DNA from: Teredinibacter sp. KSP-S5-2
GTDB taxonomy: Bacteria > Pseudomonadota > Gammaproteobacteria > Pseudomonadales > Cellvibrionaceae
Direction: 5' to 3'
DNA: 64,000 nt
Assembly (NCBI RefSeq): GCF_032773895.1
Contig: NZ_CP120416.1
Coordinates: 1,734,001 to 1,798,000, forward strand
Shown here piece by piece: positions 1 to 7,640 of this stretch (position 1 is the stretch's first letter; every line of letters starts with the position of its first letter). The notes under the pieces were generated by a model. The model had not been told where the DNA came from and did no database searches. It saw only the letters and a program-made list of their open reading frames with translations. A program made the position numbers and the translations under genes.

Positions 1-232
1 CGAAAAAGGTGTGCTGGCATTAGAAGTAAGCGAAGAAGTGCTGGCGAGAAGGGACCCGGTTAAACAGGGTAAGCGCTCGCAAAATCTTGGTCGTAATTTG
101 TTTTCCGGGATTCGTAAGCTTTCCGGTGATTCATTACATGGTGCGACCATGTTTAATTTCACTAAAAAATTAAAAACACGAAAACGTTCTGAAGTGACTC
201 CTTCTTCAGAAACGAAAAATTATTTTGAGTAA
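1..232 (+). CDS. edd: Phosphogluconate dehydratase, C-terminal end (partial)
   Basis: The reading frame is open from the left edge (codons from base 2) and stops at TAA 230-232. The visible 76 or so residues begin EKGVLALEVSEEVLARRDP and continue with NLGRNLFSGIRK. This matches the C-terminal tail of Edd, where a GRELF-like segment is followed by a short acidic end. Edd dehydrates 6-phosphogluconate to 2-keto-3-deoxy-6-phosphogluconate in the Entner-Doudoroff pathway; the iron-sulfur catalytic part lies outside the window. The basic/serine tail after GATMF is longer than I expect. The call rests mainly on the tail plus the KDPG aldolase gene that starts 12 bases downstream in the same direction. 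Confidence 0.8.
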   Translation, partial: EKGVLALEVSEEVLARRDPVKQGKRSQNLGRNLFSGIRKLSGDSLHGATMFNFTKKLKTRKRSEVTPSSETKNYFE

Positions 233-244
233 GAGTGTTCCGTT

Positions 245-874
245 ATGGCGATAACAAAAGAATTTCTTCAACCCTTTGGTGTTATGCCGGTAGTGGTGAT
301 TCACAATGTGGAAGATGCCGTACCTATTACTAATGCATTAAAAGCCGGCGGTATTAATGCTGTCGAGGTGACGTTACGTACCCCTTGTGCATTGGATGCG
401 ATTCGCGCGATTAAAAATGAGTGTGAAGGTGTTTCTGTTGGTGTGGGTACCGTCGTGAACACACAAAACCTGGAAGACATTGCTGAAATCGGTGTGGACT
501 TTGCGGTCTCTCCAGGTTACACGCCTAATTTAATTAAATCGGCGCAAGATTTAGGTGTGGATTTATTACCGGGTGTGGCCAGTCCATCGGAAGTGATGAT
601 GGGTATGGAGTTGGGCTTAAGTTGTTTTAAACTTTTCCCGGCTGTCGCTGTGGGTGGTTTACCGCTACTAAAATCCATTGGCGGACCTTTGCCTCAAGTG
701 AGTTTTTGTCCAACCGGTGGTTTGACTGTGGATACGTTTACCGATTTTCTGGCACTGCCAAATGTTGCCTGTGTTGGTGGAACCTGGTTGGTACCACCAG
801 CGGCTGTTGAAAATAAAGACTGGCAGGCAATTACGGAAATCGCCCGGCAAACTATGGCAAAAATTACTGAATAG
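245..874 (+). CDS. eda: KDPG aldolase (2-dehydro-3-deoxyphosphogluconate aldolase)
   Basis: This 209-residue cytosolic enzyme cleaves 2-keto-3-deoxy-6-phosphogluconate to pyruvate and glyceraldehyde 3-phosphate, the last specific step of the Entner-Doudoroff pathway. It is a class I aldolase of TIM-barrel fold. The catalytic glutamate sits in EVTLRT (E41, with R45) and the Schiff-base lysine in CFKLFPA (K129). A GVGTV motif and the phosphate-binding GGL and GGTW loops are also present. Length is normal for the family. It follows edd with a 12-base gap, so the two are almost certainly co-transcribed. The glyceraldehyde 3-phosphate it makes feeds the GAPDH encoded at 28975-29970. Confidence 0.96.
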   Translation: MAITKEFLQPFGVMPVVVIHNVEDAVPITNALKAGGINAVEVTLRTPCALDAIRAIKNECEGVSVGVGTVVNTQNLEDIAEIGVDFAVSPGYTPNLIKSAQDLGVDLLPGVASPSEVMMGMELGLSCFKLFPAVAVGGLPLLKSIGGPLPQVSFCPTGGLTVDTFTDFLALPNVACVGGTWLVPPAAVENKDWQAITEIARQTMAKITE

Positions 875-945
875 TATTTTTACAACAAGGATGTTGATAT
901 AGGTGCGGGCAGGGTGTCACGCTGAGCAAGCTTGGAGCAGGGGGG

Positions 946-2151
946 TTATCTACCGTCTTCCAGTAAAAGCCGGGGAAGGGTAAAACTGACACTTGTGCCC
1001 TTGTTGAGTTCTGATTTTACTATCATGGTGCCGTTGGCACTGGTAATAAAATCTTTAACTAACAGCATGCCAATGCCCGATCCTTCTTCTCCTGCTGTGC
1101 CTTTACTGCTACTTCCTCCTTCAAAAAGTTTATTCGCTTTTTCTTGTGTCATACCAACACCCTGGTCTTCAACTGTAACGCTAACCTGGGTTGGAGAGTG
1201 TTCAACTTGTAGTGTGACGGTGGTGTTTTCGTTGGAAAATTTAATTGCGTTAGAGAGCAGGTTTTGAATCGTGGAATTCAGCAAACAGCGGTTAACGAAA
1301 ACTTCTACTCCTTCATCGGCCTGAACTTGAATACGAATATTTTTCGGGTCGGACAAATCGCCCATCATAATAACGGTGTCATCACACACTTGTTTTAAAT
1401 CGACTCGCTCAGGTGCATGTTTTTTTTCTTCCAGGTGTTCCGCACTCCACTCCAAAATCGCCATAAGTAGCTGATGCGCACGCTGCCCGGCTTGCTGAAT
1501 ATGGGACACAGATCGGACAATGGCGTGTGTGTCCATGTCTTTAGCGCGTTGCTTTAAGCGCGTGGAGAAACCAATAACGGCGTTGAATGAAGATTTGAGA
1601 TCGTGAGATAGCAATGCCAACAAACGGTCACGAAGTTGATTCATCTGTTGCAGTCGAATCGTTTGACGACGCAACTCCATTAAGCAGGTAATTTGTCTGC
1701 CCAATGCATTGAGCGCTGTTTTTTGTCCATCAGTGAGTTGGTTGGGAACGTAATCAATCACACAAAGGGTGCCAAGCGCTAAGCCTTCGGTATTGATTAA
1801 GGGTGCTCCTGCGTAAAAACGTATGTTTGGATCTTCTGTTACTAGAGGATTGTCAAAAAAACGCTCATCTTGAGACGCATCGCTTACTTCAAAAATATGT
1901 TCTTCCAATATTGCGTGAGCACAAAAGGCGAGGTCGCGGTGTGTCTCGTGGGCATCGAGACCCACTCTGGATTTAAACCACTGGCGTTTTCCATCGATCA
2001 AGCTCACCAGAGCGATGGGGGTGCCGCATATTTCGGCAGCGATCTGAGTCAGGTCGTCATAACTGGCTTCGGGGTCCGTATCCAGTATCTTGTAGCTTTC
2101 CAGGGATTGTAATCGTTCCGCTTCGTTTTCGGGTATAGGCGCTATTTTCAT
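946..2151 (-). CDS. GAF-domain sensor histidine kinase
   Basis: A soluble sensor kinase of about 401 residues. From the N terminus it has a GAF domain (from PIPENEAERL through the conserved LAFCAHAIL and GAPLINTEG segments), a HisKA dimerisation domain with the phospho-acceptor histidine in LLSHDLKSSFNA, and a HATPase domain with N box (NLLSNAIKFS), G1 (DQGVGM) and G2 (GSGIGMLLVKDF). No membrane segment is visible, so the signal is probably cytosolic or redox/small-molecule. The frame stays open upstream to a TTG at 2193. I prefer ATG 2151 because it begins with the family-typical IPENEAERL segment, but neither start has a well-placed ribosome site. No response regulator is adjacent; it converges on eda. 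Signal and partner are unknown. Confidence 0.85.
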   Translation of the reverse strand: MKIAPIPENEAERLQSLESYKILDTDPEASYDDLTQIAAEICGTPIALVSLIDGKRQWFKSRVGLDAHETHRDLAFCAHAILEEHIFEVSDASQDERFFDNPLVTEDPNIRFYAGAPLINTEGLALGTLCVIDYVPNQLTDGQKTALNALGRQITCLMELRRQTIRLQQMNQLRDRLLALLSHDLKSSFNAVIGFSTRLKQRAKDMDTHAIVRSVSHIQQAGQRAHQLLMAILEWSAEHLEEKKHAPERVDLKQVCDDTVIMMGDLSDPKNIRIQVQADEGVEVFVNRCLLNSTIQNLLSNAIKFSNENTTVTLQVEHSPTQVSVTVEDQGVGMTQEKANKLFEGGSSSKGTAGEEGSGIGMLLVKDFITSANGTMIVKSELNKGTSVSFTLPRLLLEDGR

Positions 2152-2206
2152 GTGGAAGTATTTTTCTTTGGATACCTCCTCAGTGTAGTTCAATCCATGC
2201 GAGTAC

Positions 2207-2890
2207 CTAACTCGATTCCAAAGGCAGCTGATTTAATTTAGGGTTTGTCGAGTTGGTTAAATAATGGATTTGTGCGAGAAATAGTTCTGCGGTGGCAATT
2301 GCATCGGTTAACGCATTGTGTTCTTGTGAGGGTGGTAGTCCATAGCGTTTGCGGCATTCTGGTAAACGCAGACTTTTTTGTTTTCCCTGTAACGCCATTC
2401 GACTTTGTTCTATGGCCAGGGTATCCATATAGCTAAATAATAGTGGCGTGCGAAAAATATCTCTGGCGGCGGTTTGTAGAAATTGTATATCGATGGGGGC
2501 GTGGTGAAAGACCAAAATACTGTCAGGTATAAGCTTAATCAGTGACATTAAAGCCGAGGCAACGCTTTTTGCTCCAGCGATTTCGGCGTCGAACAGTCCG
2601 TGTACTTTGGTGCTTTCTCCTGCACCACTTTCAGCATGAACAAGTATGTGGCGTGCGCTGTTGTTAATGATTTTTCCCTGTTCAATTAAAATCCAGCCAA
2701 TGCTGAGCAGTTGCGCCTTTTTGGGGTCAAGGCCGCTCATTTCACAATCTAACACTAAAAACCGGTTTGACTTTACGGTGCTTTTTCCCGATAGAGGGCG
2801 TTGTTGATATAAGTTGGCTAACGCCGTTTTTTGTGCGTATTGTTTATGTTGCCACTTGCGATAAAGAAATTGCAGTTTATATAAGACCAC
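2207..2890 (-). CDS. DnaQ-like 3'-5' exonuclease (DEDDh family)
   Basis: A 227-residue protein with the three exonuclease motifs of the RNase T / DNA polymerase III epsilon family: ExoI LDCEMSGLD (D48 and E50), ExoII around HHAPIDIQFL, and ExoIII HNALTDAIATAE, giving a DEDDh active site. It should remove nucleotides from the 3' end of DNA or RNA with two metal ions. About 40 basic residues precede the domain. It starts at GTG and overlaps the end of the upstream cNMP/CBS/DUF294 gene by 14 bases, so translation is coupled. The same pair accompanies acetate-type symporters and CrbS/CrbR genes in many proteobacteria. Why an exonuclease is kept in this locus is not known to me. It is not the replicative epsilon subunit. 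Confidence 0.88.
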   Translation of the reverse strand: MVLYKLQFLYRKWQHKQYAQKTALANLYQQRPLSGKSTVKSNRFLVLDCEMSGLDPKKAQLLSIGWILIEQGKIINNSARHILVHAESGAGESTKVHGLFDAEIAGAKSVASALMSLIKLIPDSILVFHHAPIDIQFLQTAARDIFRTPLLFSYMDTLAIEQSRMALQGKQKSLRLPECRKRYGLPPSQEHNALTDAIATAELFLAQIHYLTNSTNPKLNQLPLESS

Positions 2891-4754
2891 CGCTAAACCT
2901 TACTTTCATTGCGGACTGGGCTTGTCTGACCAAGTGAAATGCATCCTTAAGTTGATGCCTCACCAGTGGAGATAGGGTGTTGGGGTCCAGTTGATTGTCA
3001 ACATTACTACCGCTACGGTATTTTGCCCCTTGTGCTTCCAGGCGTATTTCCGAAATAAATTCCAAGGCATCCAGCAGGCTTGAAGCTAATGCTTTTGACA
3101 TCAAGCCCTGTTCCTCAATAGCTTCCAGTCTCGATACTGTACTGACGGGATTAAGGCCTGCTCCTAGGCAATAATTCCGGGCAATATCGACAATGGGAAT
3201 GGTGCCACGTTTTTTTAAATCCAGCGTGCGATTATGGTCGCCGTCTTTCTCCAAAACAAAGGTTTTGAAAAAGCCTAAAGGAGGGGAATGCTTTAATGCG
3301 TTTTCACTCATCAAGGCGAGGAATATGGTATTGAGTTTCGCTTTACTTAATACATATTGGCGTAGGGTTTCTGTATAGGTTTCATTGCCGGCAATATGGC
3401 GCATATCAAAAAAGATACTGGCATGCATTAAGGCTTTGGGGGTGGGGTGTTCTATCCAGTGAGCAAAGCAGGCCTGCCATTCGGCGAGCGTTAATCTCCA
3501 TTTCGGATTGCGAGCCATAACATCGCCAGGGCACAAAACAACGCCACAGCTATGTAACCCCAGGTTGACGAATTCTGTTAGCTGGCGGAAATAATTTGCG
3601 TGTTCAGGAAGTGCGCCATCCTCTACGATAATGGCGTTGTCCTGATCTGAACCAATAACTTGTTCCTGGCGGGCTTGTGAACCAAATGCGAGCCAGGAAA
3701 ATTCACAGGGGGCTGGGCCGAAATCCTCCTGAGCCAAAATGAGCAAACGCCTGGTTAATGCATCGGTTAGAGAAGTGATAATTTCACCAATACTGACAGC
3801 GGGCGTTTCCCGCTCAATTAAACTGGCGACCAAACTGGGAAACTGTGTTGATATATTGCTTAATTCCGTAACTGATCTGCCATTATGAATCGCTCGAACT
3901 AATGAAACCGGTTCCAGATTGTTTGCGCGCATAATATCGCTAACGCCAATCAGGCCTATGGGTTTTTGGTTCTCAATAATGGGTAAATGATGAATACTGG
4001 ACGACATCATCATCAATTGAGCTTGATGCAGTTTTTTATTGGTTCCAATGCAGATGGGGTTGGTGGTCATAATACTGGATATCGGTTCCTGATCCGAAAC
4101 GCCTTCTGCTAGTACGCGAATACGCAAATCTCTATCGGTCATAATGCCGATGAGTTGATCGTATTCTGTCACTAATAAGGAAGAAATTTTCTTTTCTTTC
4201 ATCAGTTGCGCGGCTTGCCGAATAGTGAAATTCGGCGGAGCGCAAACAACCGGGCTGGACATGTAATCCAATACACTCTGGTCCAGATAGCTTTCTCGTA
4301 AGCTGTGCCGTAACGATACGCTTTGTGGATTGTTTTCTGTTGTAAAACGGCGGGTATAGCTTTCGCATAAGAATTCAATATCTCGATCGAGTTTACGTAA
4401 ATTCTTAAATGCTTTTTTTTCTAATTCATAATACAGACAGTCTTCCAGAACGGTAACAGAATAATTTTCTGCAGGGTTTTGTTTGAATACTGCTTCAGGT
4501 ATAAGGAAGTCGCCTGCACTGAGACGATCCAGGAGCACGCCATTGGTGTTGCGAATTTCGATTGAACCTGTACGAACCATAATTAAACCGGGTGCGAGTG
4601 GTTCGGTTTCGTTATGGGGGATAAGCTGTGTACCGGATTTGGCAAAGGAGGTAAATGTATTTGCACAAAGCGCATCAACATCGGATTCGCTTAAGTGTTG
4701 GAATAGGGCCTGCTGTGAGAGAAATTTTTTTACCTCACCCGATTCATTCACCAT
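2877..4754 (-). CDS. cNMP-binding/CBS/DUF294 nucleotidyltransferase-like regulator
   Basis: A 625-residue cytosolic protein with four parts: a cyclic-nucleotide-binding-like domain (about 20-125), a tandem CBS pair (about 163-280), a DUF294 nucleotidyltransferase-like domain containing GSQARQEQ and SDQDNA (358-374), and a C-terminal DUF294_C helical domain (about 480-620). The G-S plus D-x-D signature resembles the GlnD-type nucleotidyltransferase core, so it may nucleotidylate a partner or simply sense adenylates. Families of this architecture are typically linked to VC_2705-type sodium/solute symporters, as here. I infer a regulatory role in carboxylate uptake. It overlaps the exonuclease gene downstream; the next gene upstream in the same direction is the small membrane protein at 4849-5349. 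Confidence 0.85.
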   Translation of the reverse strand: MVNESGEVKKFLSQQALFQHLSESDVDALCANTFTSFAKSGTQLIPHNETEPLAPGLIMVRTGSIEIRNTNGVLLDRLSAGDFLIPEAVFKQNPAENYSVTVLEDCLYYELEKKAFKNLRKLDRDIEFLCESYTRRFTTENNPQSVSLRHSLRESYLDQSVLDYMSSPVVCAPPNFTIRQAAQLMKEKKISSLLVTEYDQLIGIMTDRDLRIRVLAEGVSDQEPISSIMTTNPICIGTNKKLHQAQLMMMSSSIHHLPIIENQKPIGLIGVSDIMRANNLEPVSLVRAIHNGRSVTELSNISTQFPSLVASLIERETPAVSIGEIITSLTDALTRRLLILAQEDFGPAPCEFSWLAFGSQARQEQVIGSDQDNAIIVEDGALPEHANYFRQLTEFVNLGLHSCGVVLCPGDVMARNPKWRLTLAEWQACFAHWIEHPTPKALMHASIFFDMRHIAGNETYTETLRQYVLSKAKLNTIFLALMSENALKHSPPLGFFKTFVLEKDGDHNRTLDLKKRGTIPIVDIARNYCLGAGLNPVSTVSRLEAIEEQGLMSKALASSLLDALEFISEIRLEAQGAKYRSGSNVDNQLDPNTLSPLVRHQLKDAFHLVRQAQSAMKVRFSGGLI

Positions 4755-4848
4755 GTTGTGCTCTCGTTTTTCATTTTTATAATTATTGTTCTATTTGTTA
4801 CTTTTTAAATTTGCCTCCTACGGCCAGAGATCATTTTGCCCAAAAGTG

Positions 4849-5349
4849 TTATGAAGAAAAGTTCTCTCTGGAGAAGCTGGTTTCCAGGTCAACAAAAATT
4901 GCACTCGTTTCAACAAAATACGTTGCTTGATTAATTTTGACTGCAATGCGCATTTTAGTATTTTCCGGATCTGTTAAGTGTAGCTCAGCTTCGAGTATGG
5001 ATGCATCAGTATTTGTGTGCTGCATTGACACCGGGGCGCTTTCCTGACCCTCGAGATAGAGTGCGATCAACGCGTTTTCTATCGGAAGTTGGGAACTCAG
5101 TGAGAGTCTAATTGTATTGCTTGCGATGCGGTCGGCAGTCAGATGAATTTCAATATCACCATTTTTGAGTGTACAGGCACCACTTTGATAGCGGCAGTTG
5201 GATTTCGCTGCAAGCGGGTAGCTGTGGCCAGGTGTTGCCGCCTGGGGCTTTTCAGCCACCATATGATCCGTTGCGAAATAGGCAACAATGGCCAGCACCG
5301 GAGCGATAAACATCGCTATGATCATGTGTTTATTTTTTAAGAACTGCAA
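4849..5349 (-). CDS. Single-pass membrane protein, hypothetical
   Basis: A 166-residue protein with one N-terminal hydrophobic segment (about residues 9-27, MIIAMFIAPVLAIVAYFATD) that acts as a signal anchor, followed by a periplasmic domain rich in beta-forming residues. Two cysteines (CRYQSGAC) are spaced to form a disulfide. I do not recognise a named family. It lies between the symporter and the DUF294 gene in the same orientation. A strong hairpin terminator sits just upstream of it, so it is expressed either by read-through or from its own promoter. A role as accessory to the symporter is only a guess from position. Confidence 0.65.
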   Translation of the reverse strand: MQFLKNKHMIIAMFIAPVLAIVAYFATDHMVAEKPQAATPGHSYPLAAKSNCRYQSGACTLKNGDIEIHLTADRIASNTIRLSLSSQLPIENALIALYLEGQESAPVSMQHTNTDASILEAELHLTDPENTKMRIAVKINQATYFVETSAIFVDLETSFSRENFSS

Positions 5350-5379
5350 GGTTGGTACCTCTTATTGCAGGAGGAGGGA

Positions 5380-5418
5380 GGAAAAAACACAGGCACCGAA
5401 GTACGCTGTGTTTTTTCC
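5380..5418 (-). terminator. Intrinsic terminator after the symporter gene
   Basis: On the minus strand a perfect 13-bp stem (GGAAAAAACACAG pairing with CTGTGTTTTTTCC, 13-base loop) ends in a run of six T. It lies 19 bases past the symporter stop codon and should end most of that transcript before the small membrane-protein gene. Confidence 0.75.
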
Positions 5419-5436
5419 TTGGGGGTTAAAAAGAAA

Positions 5437-7167
5437 TTAGTGGTCGCTTGCCGCGCCTGCGCCAGCAGGGATGCGAATATTTTCCACCATTGCTTCAATT
5501 TCGGCAGGCGGTGCAGAGGTAACTTTAGACACGCCGAAGGCCACGACAAAGTTAACCAGTGCGCCAACCGCACCGAAGGCGTTGGGTTCAATACCAAAGA
5601 ACCAGTTCGCAGGCATATCGCCAAGGAACGCAGTACTGGCAACAAACATTATCCCTTTGTGTTGGAATACGTATAGTAGTGTTACCGATATACCTGCGAT
5701 CATACCGGCAATCGCCGCTTCCTTATTGATCGACTTACTGAAGATGCCCATCATCAGTACAGGGAAAATGGAAGAGGCCGCTAAACCAAAGGCCAATGCA
5801 ACCGTTCCTGCGGCAAAATCCGGTGGATTAAAGCCGAGGTAACCGGCGAGCATAATGGCTCCTGCCATCGCCAAGCGGCTGGCCATGAGTTCCTGTTGCT
5901 CGGTAATATCCGGTTTTATCACCCCCTTAATCAGGTCATGGGATATCGCCGATGAAATAGCGAGTAATAATCCTGCTGCTGTGGAGAGTGCTGCTGCGAG
6001 CCCTCCCGCTGCAACCAGAGCAATTACCCAGTTTGGCAGGCGAGCAATTTCAGGGTTGGCCAGTACCATAATATCGCGGTCCACTTTCACCATTTCATTG
6101 GTTTCTTTGTTCGCAGAGTAGGTGATGCGACCATCGCCATTTTTGTCTTCAAATTGCAACAGGCCGGTTTTTTCCCAGTTTTTGAACCAGTTAGGACGCT
6201 CTTCGTACACCAGGTTTTCGCCCGCATTGGGTTCGATAGTCTGATGCAGGTTTAAACGTGCCATCGCGGCAACTGCAGGAGCTGTGGTGTACAGAATGGT
6301 GATAAACACCAAAGCCCAGCCCGCAGAAGTACGCGCGTCTTTAACTTTCGATACAGTAAAGAAACGGATGATGACGTGGGGAAGACCCGCAGTACCAATC
6401 ATCAACGACAGGGTGTAGACAAAGGTATTCAAGCCACTTAAACGTTTGGCCGTGGTGTACTCGGCAAAACCGAGTTCCGATACCACTTGATCCAACCTAT
6501 CCAGCAGGAAGGTATCGGTACCGGTAAGGGTGCTGCCTAAGCCTAATTGTGGAATTGGATTGCCTGTCAGGTGAAGGGAAATAAATATGGCGGGGATGGT
6601 GTATGCGCAAATCAAGACACAATACTGTGCGATTTGTGTATAGGTAATCCCTTTCATTCCACCCATTACGGCGTATACGAAAACGATGCCCATACCAACC
6701 AACAAGCCGGTTTCATAGCTGACTTCCAGAAAGCGGGAGAAGGCAACACCAACGCCTTTCATTTGGCCGATAACGTAAGTAACCGACGCGACAATTAAAC
6801 AAACAACTGCAACGATACGTGCGGTGCGAGAATAGTATCGGTCACCGATAAATTCCGGCACAGTAAATTTGCCGTGTTTACGTAAGTAGGGTGCAAGAAG
6901 CATTGCCAGTAATACGTAACCACCGGTCCATCCCATCAGGAAAACCGAACCGCCATAACCAAAGAATGCAATAAGACCAGCCATTGAGATGAATGAGGCT
7001 GCAGACATCCAATCGGCTGCGGTTGCCATGCCGTTCGCAACGGGGTGAATACCACCACCAGCGACATAGAACTCGCTAGTTGAACCGGCGCGAGCCCAAA
7101 AGGCGATACCGATGTAAACAGCGAAAGTGAAACCAACTACGATAAAGGTAAGTGTTTGTAAATCCAT
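5437..7167 (-). CDS. VC_2705-type sodium/solute (acetate-like) symporter
   Basis: A 576-residue inner-membrane transporter of the solute:sodium symporter (SLC5) family. It has about 13 hydrophobic segments and the typical N-terminal FYVAGGGIHPVANGMATAAD region. It most resembles the VC_2705 branch, related to acetate permease ActP. A family-specific periplasmic or cytosolic loop near residues 315-370 carries DKNGDGRITY, an EF-hand-like calcium-loop sequence. It should import a small carboxylate such as acetate with sodium, although the substrate cannot be read from sequence. The DUF4212 small subunit gene lies 12 bases upstream, and the sensor kinase CrbS is transcribed divergently. A terminator follows. 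Confidence 0.9.
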   Translation of the reverse strand: MDLQTLTFIVVGFTFAVYIGIAFWARAGSTSEFYVAGGGIHPVANGMATAADWMSAASFISMAGLIAFFGYGGSVFLMGWTGGYVLLAMLLAPYLRKHGKFTVPEFIGDRYYSRTARIVAVVCLIVASVTYVIGQMKGVGVAFSRFLEVSYETGLLVGMGIVFVYAVMGGMKGITYTQIAQYCVLICAYTIPAIFISLHLTGNPIPQLGLGSTLTGTDTFLLDRLDQVVSELGFAEYTTAKRLSGLNTFVYTLSLMIGTAGLPHVIIRFFTVSKVKDARTSAGWALVFITILYTTAPAVAAMARLNLHQTIEPNAGENLVYEERPNWFKNWEKTGLLQFEDKNGDGRITYSANKETNEMVKVDRDIMVLANPEIARLPNWVIALVAAGGLAAALSTAAGLLLAISSAISHDLIKGVIKPDITEQQELMASRLAMAGAIMLAGYLGFNPPDFAAGTVALAFGLAASSIFPVLMMGIFSKSINKEAAIAGMIAGISVTLLYVFQHKGIMFVASTAFLGDMPANWFFGIEPNAFGAVGALVNFVVAFGVSKVTSAPPAEIEAMVENIRIPAGAGAASDH

Positions 7168-7179
7168 GCTTGTGCCTCC

Positions 7180-7443
7180 CTATTCGTCTACGCCGAACTT
7201 GCGATCTAACGCAGCCATTCGGTACGAATAAAAAAAGATGATGGCCACGAAACCGTACATGGAACCCTGTTGTGCAAACCAGAACCCTAATTTGTACCCT
7301 CCAATTCTGATGGCATTAAGCTGATCAACCAGCAAAATACCGCACAAGTAGGAAATCGCGAACCAGATAACCAGCAAGACAGCCATTAGTTTCAAGTTGG
7401 CTTGCCAGTAGGCTTTTGTTATATCTGTTTTATTTTCTGCCAT
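7180..7443 (-). CDS. DUF4212 symporter small subunit
   Basis: An 87-residue membrane protein with two hydrophobic helices (LMAVLLVIWFAISYLCGIL and GSMYGFVAIIFFYSYRMAAL) and the conserved YKLGFWFAQQGS motif of DUF4212. This family is encoded immediately before VC_2705-type symporters and is thought to be their small subunit. ATG 7443 is preceded by a purine-rich GGAGAA site. It heads the transcript that contains the symporter 12 bases downstream. Confidence 0.92.
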   Translation of the reverse strand: MAENKTDITKAYWQANLKLMAVLLVIWFAISYLCGILLVDQLNAIRIGGYKLGFWFAQQGSMYGFVAIIFFYSYRMAALDRKFGVDE

Positions 7444-7542
7444 GGTTTTCTCCTGGGATTTATCCGTAAAAGAGATTAGCAGGTGTTCAAGGGGGTTGAT
7501 CTGCTACTTTAGTCTAAACGTCGACCAAGGTCGCAAATATTC

Positions 7543-7562
7543 CAATATTGACGTCAGTATTG
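7543..7562. promoter_or_regulatory. Near-perfect 20-bp palindrome in divergent promoter region
   Basis: CAATATTGACGTCAGTATTG reads almost identically on both strands (one symmetric mismatch pair) around a TGACGTCA core. It lies midway in the 197-bp spacer between the DUF4212/symporter operon and crbS. It is 78 bases from the crbS start and 100 from the DUF4212 start. The position fits an operator shared by both promoters. A second short palindrome, TTTAGTCTAAA, lies at 7508-7518. The binding protein is unknown. Confidence 0.5.
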
Positions 7563-7640
7563 TTTTTATTTTTACTCTTATCTGGAATGCTTTAGTCGCC
7601 TGGTTATAAAATGGTGGCATAAACACAAAGAGGTTCTCCC

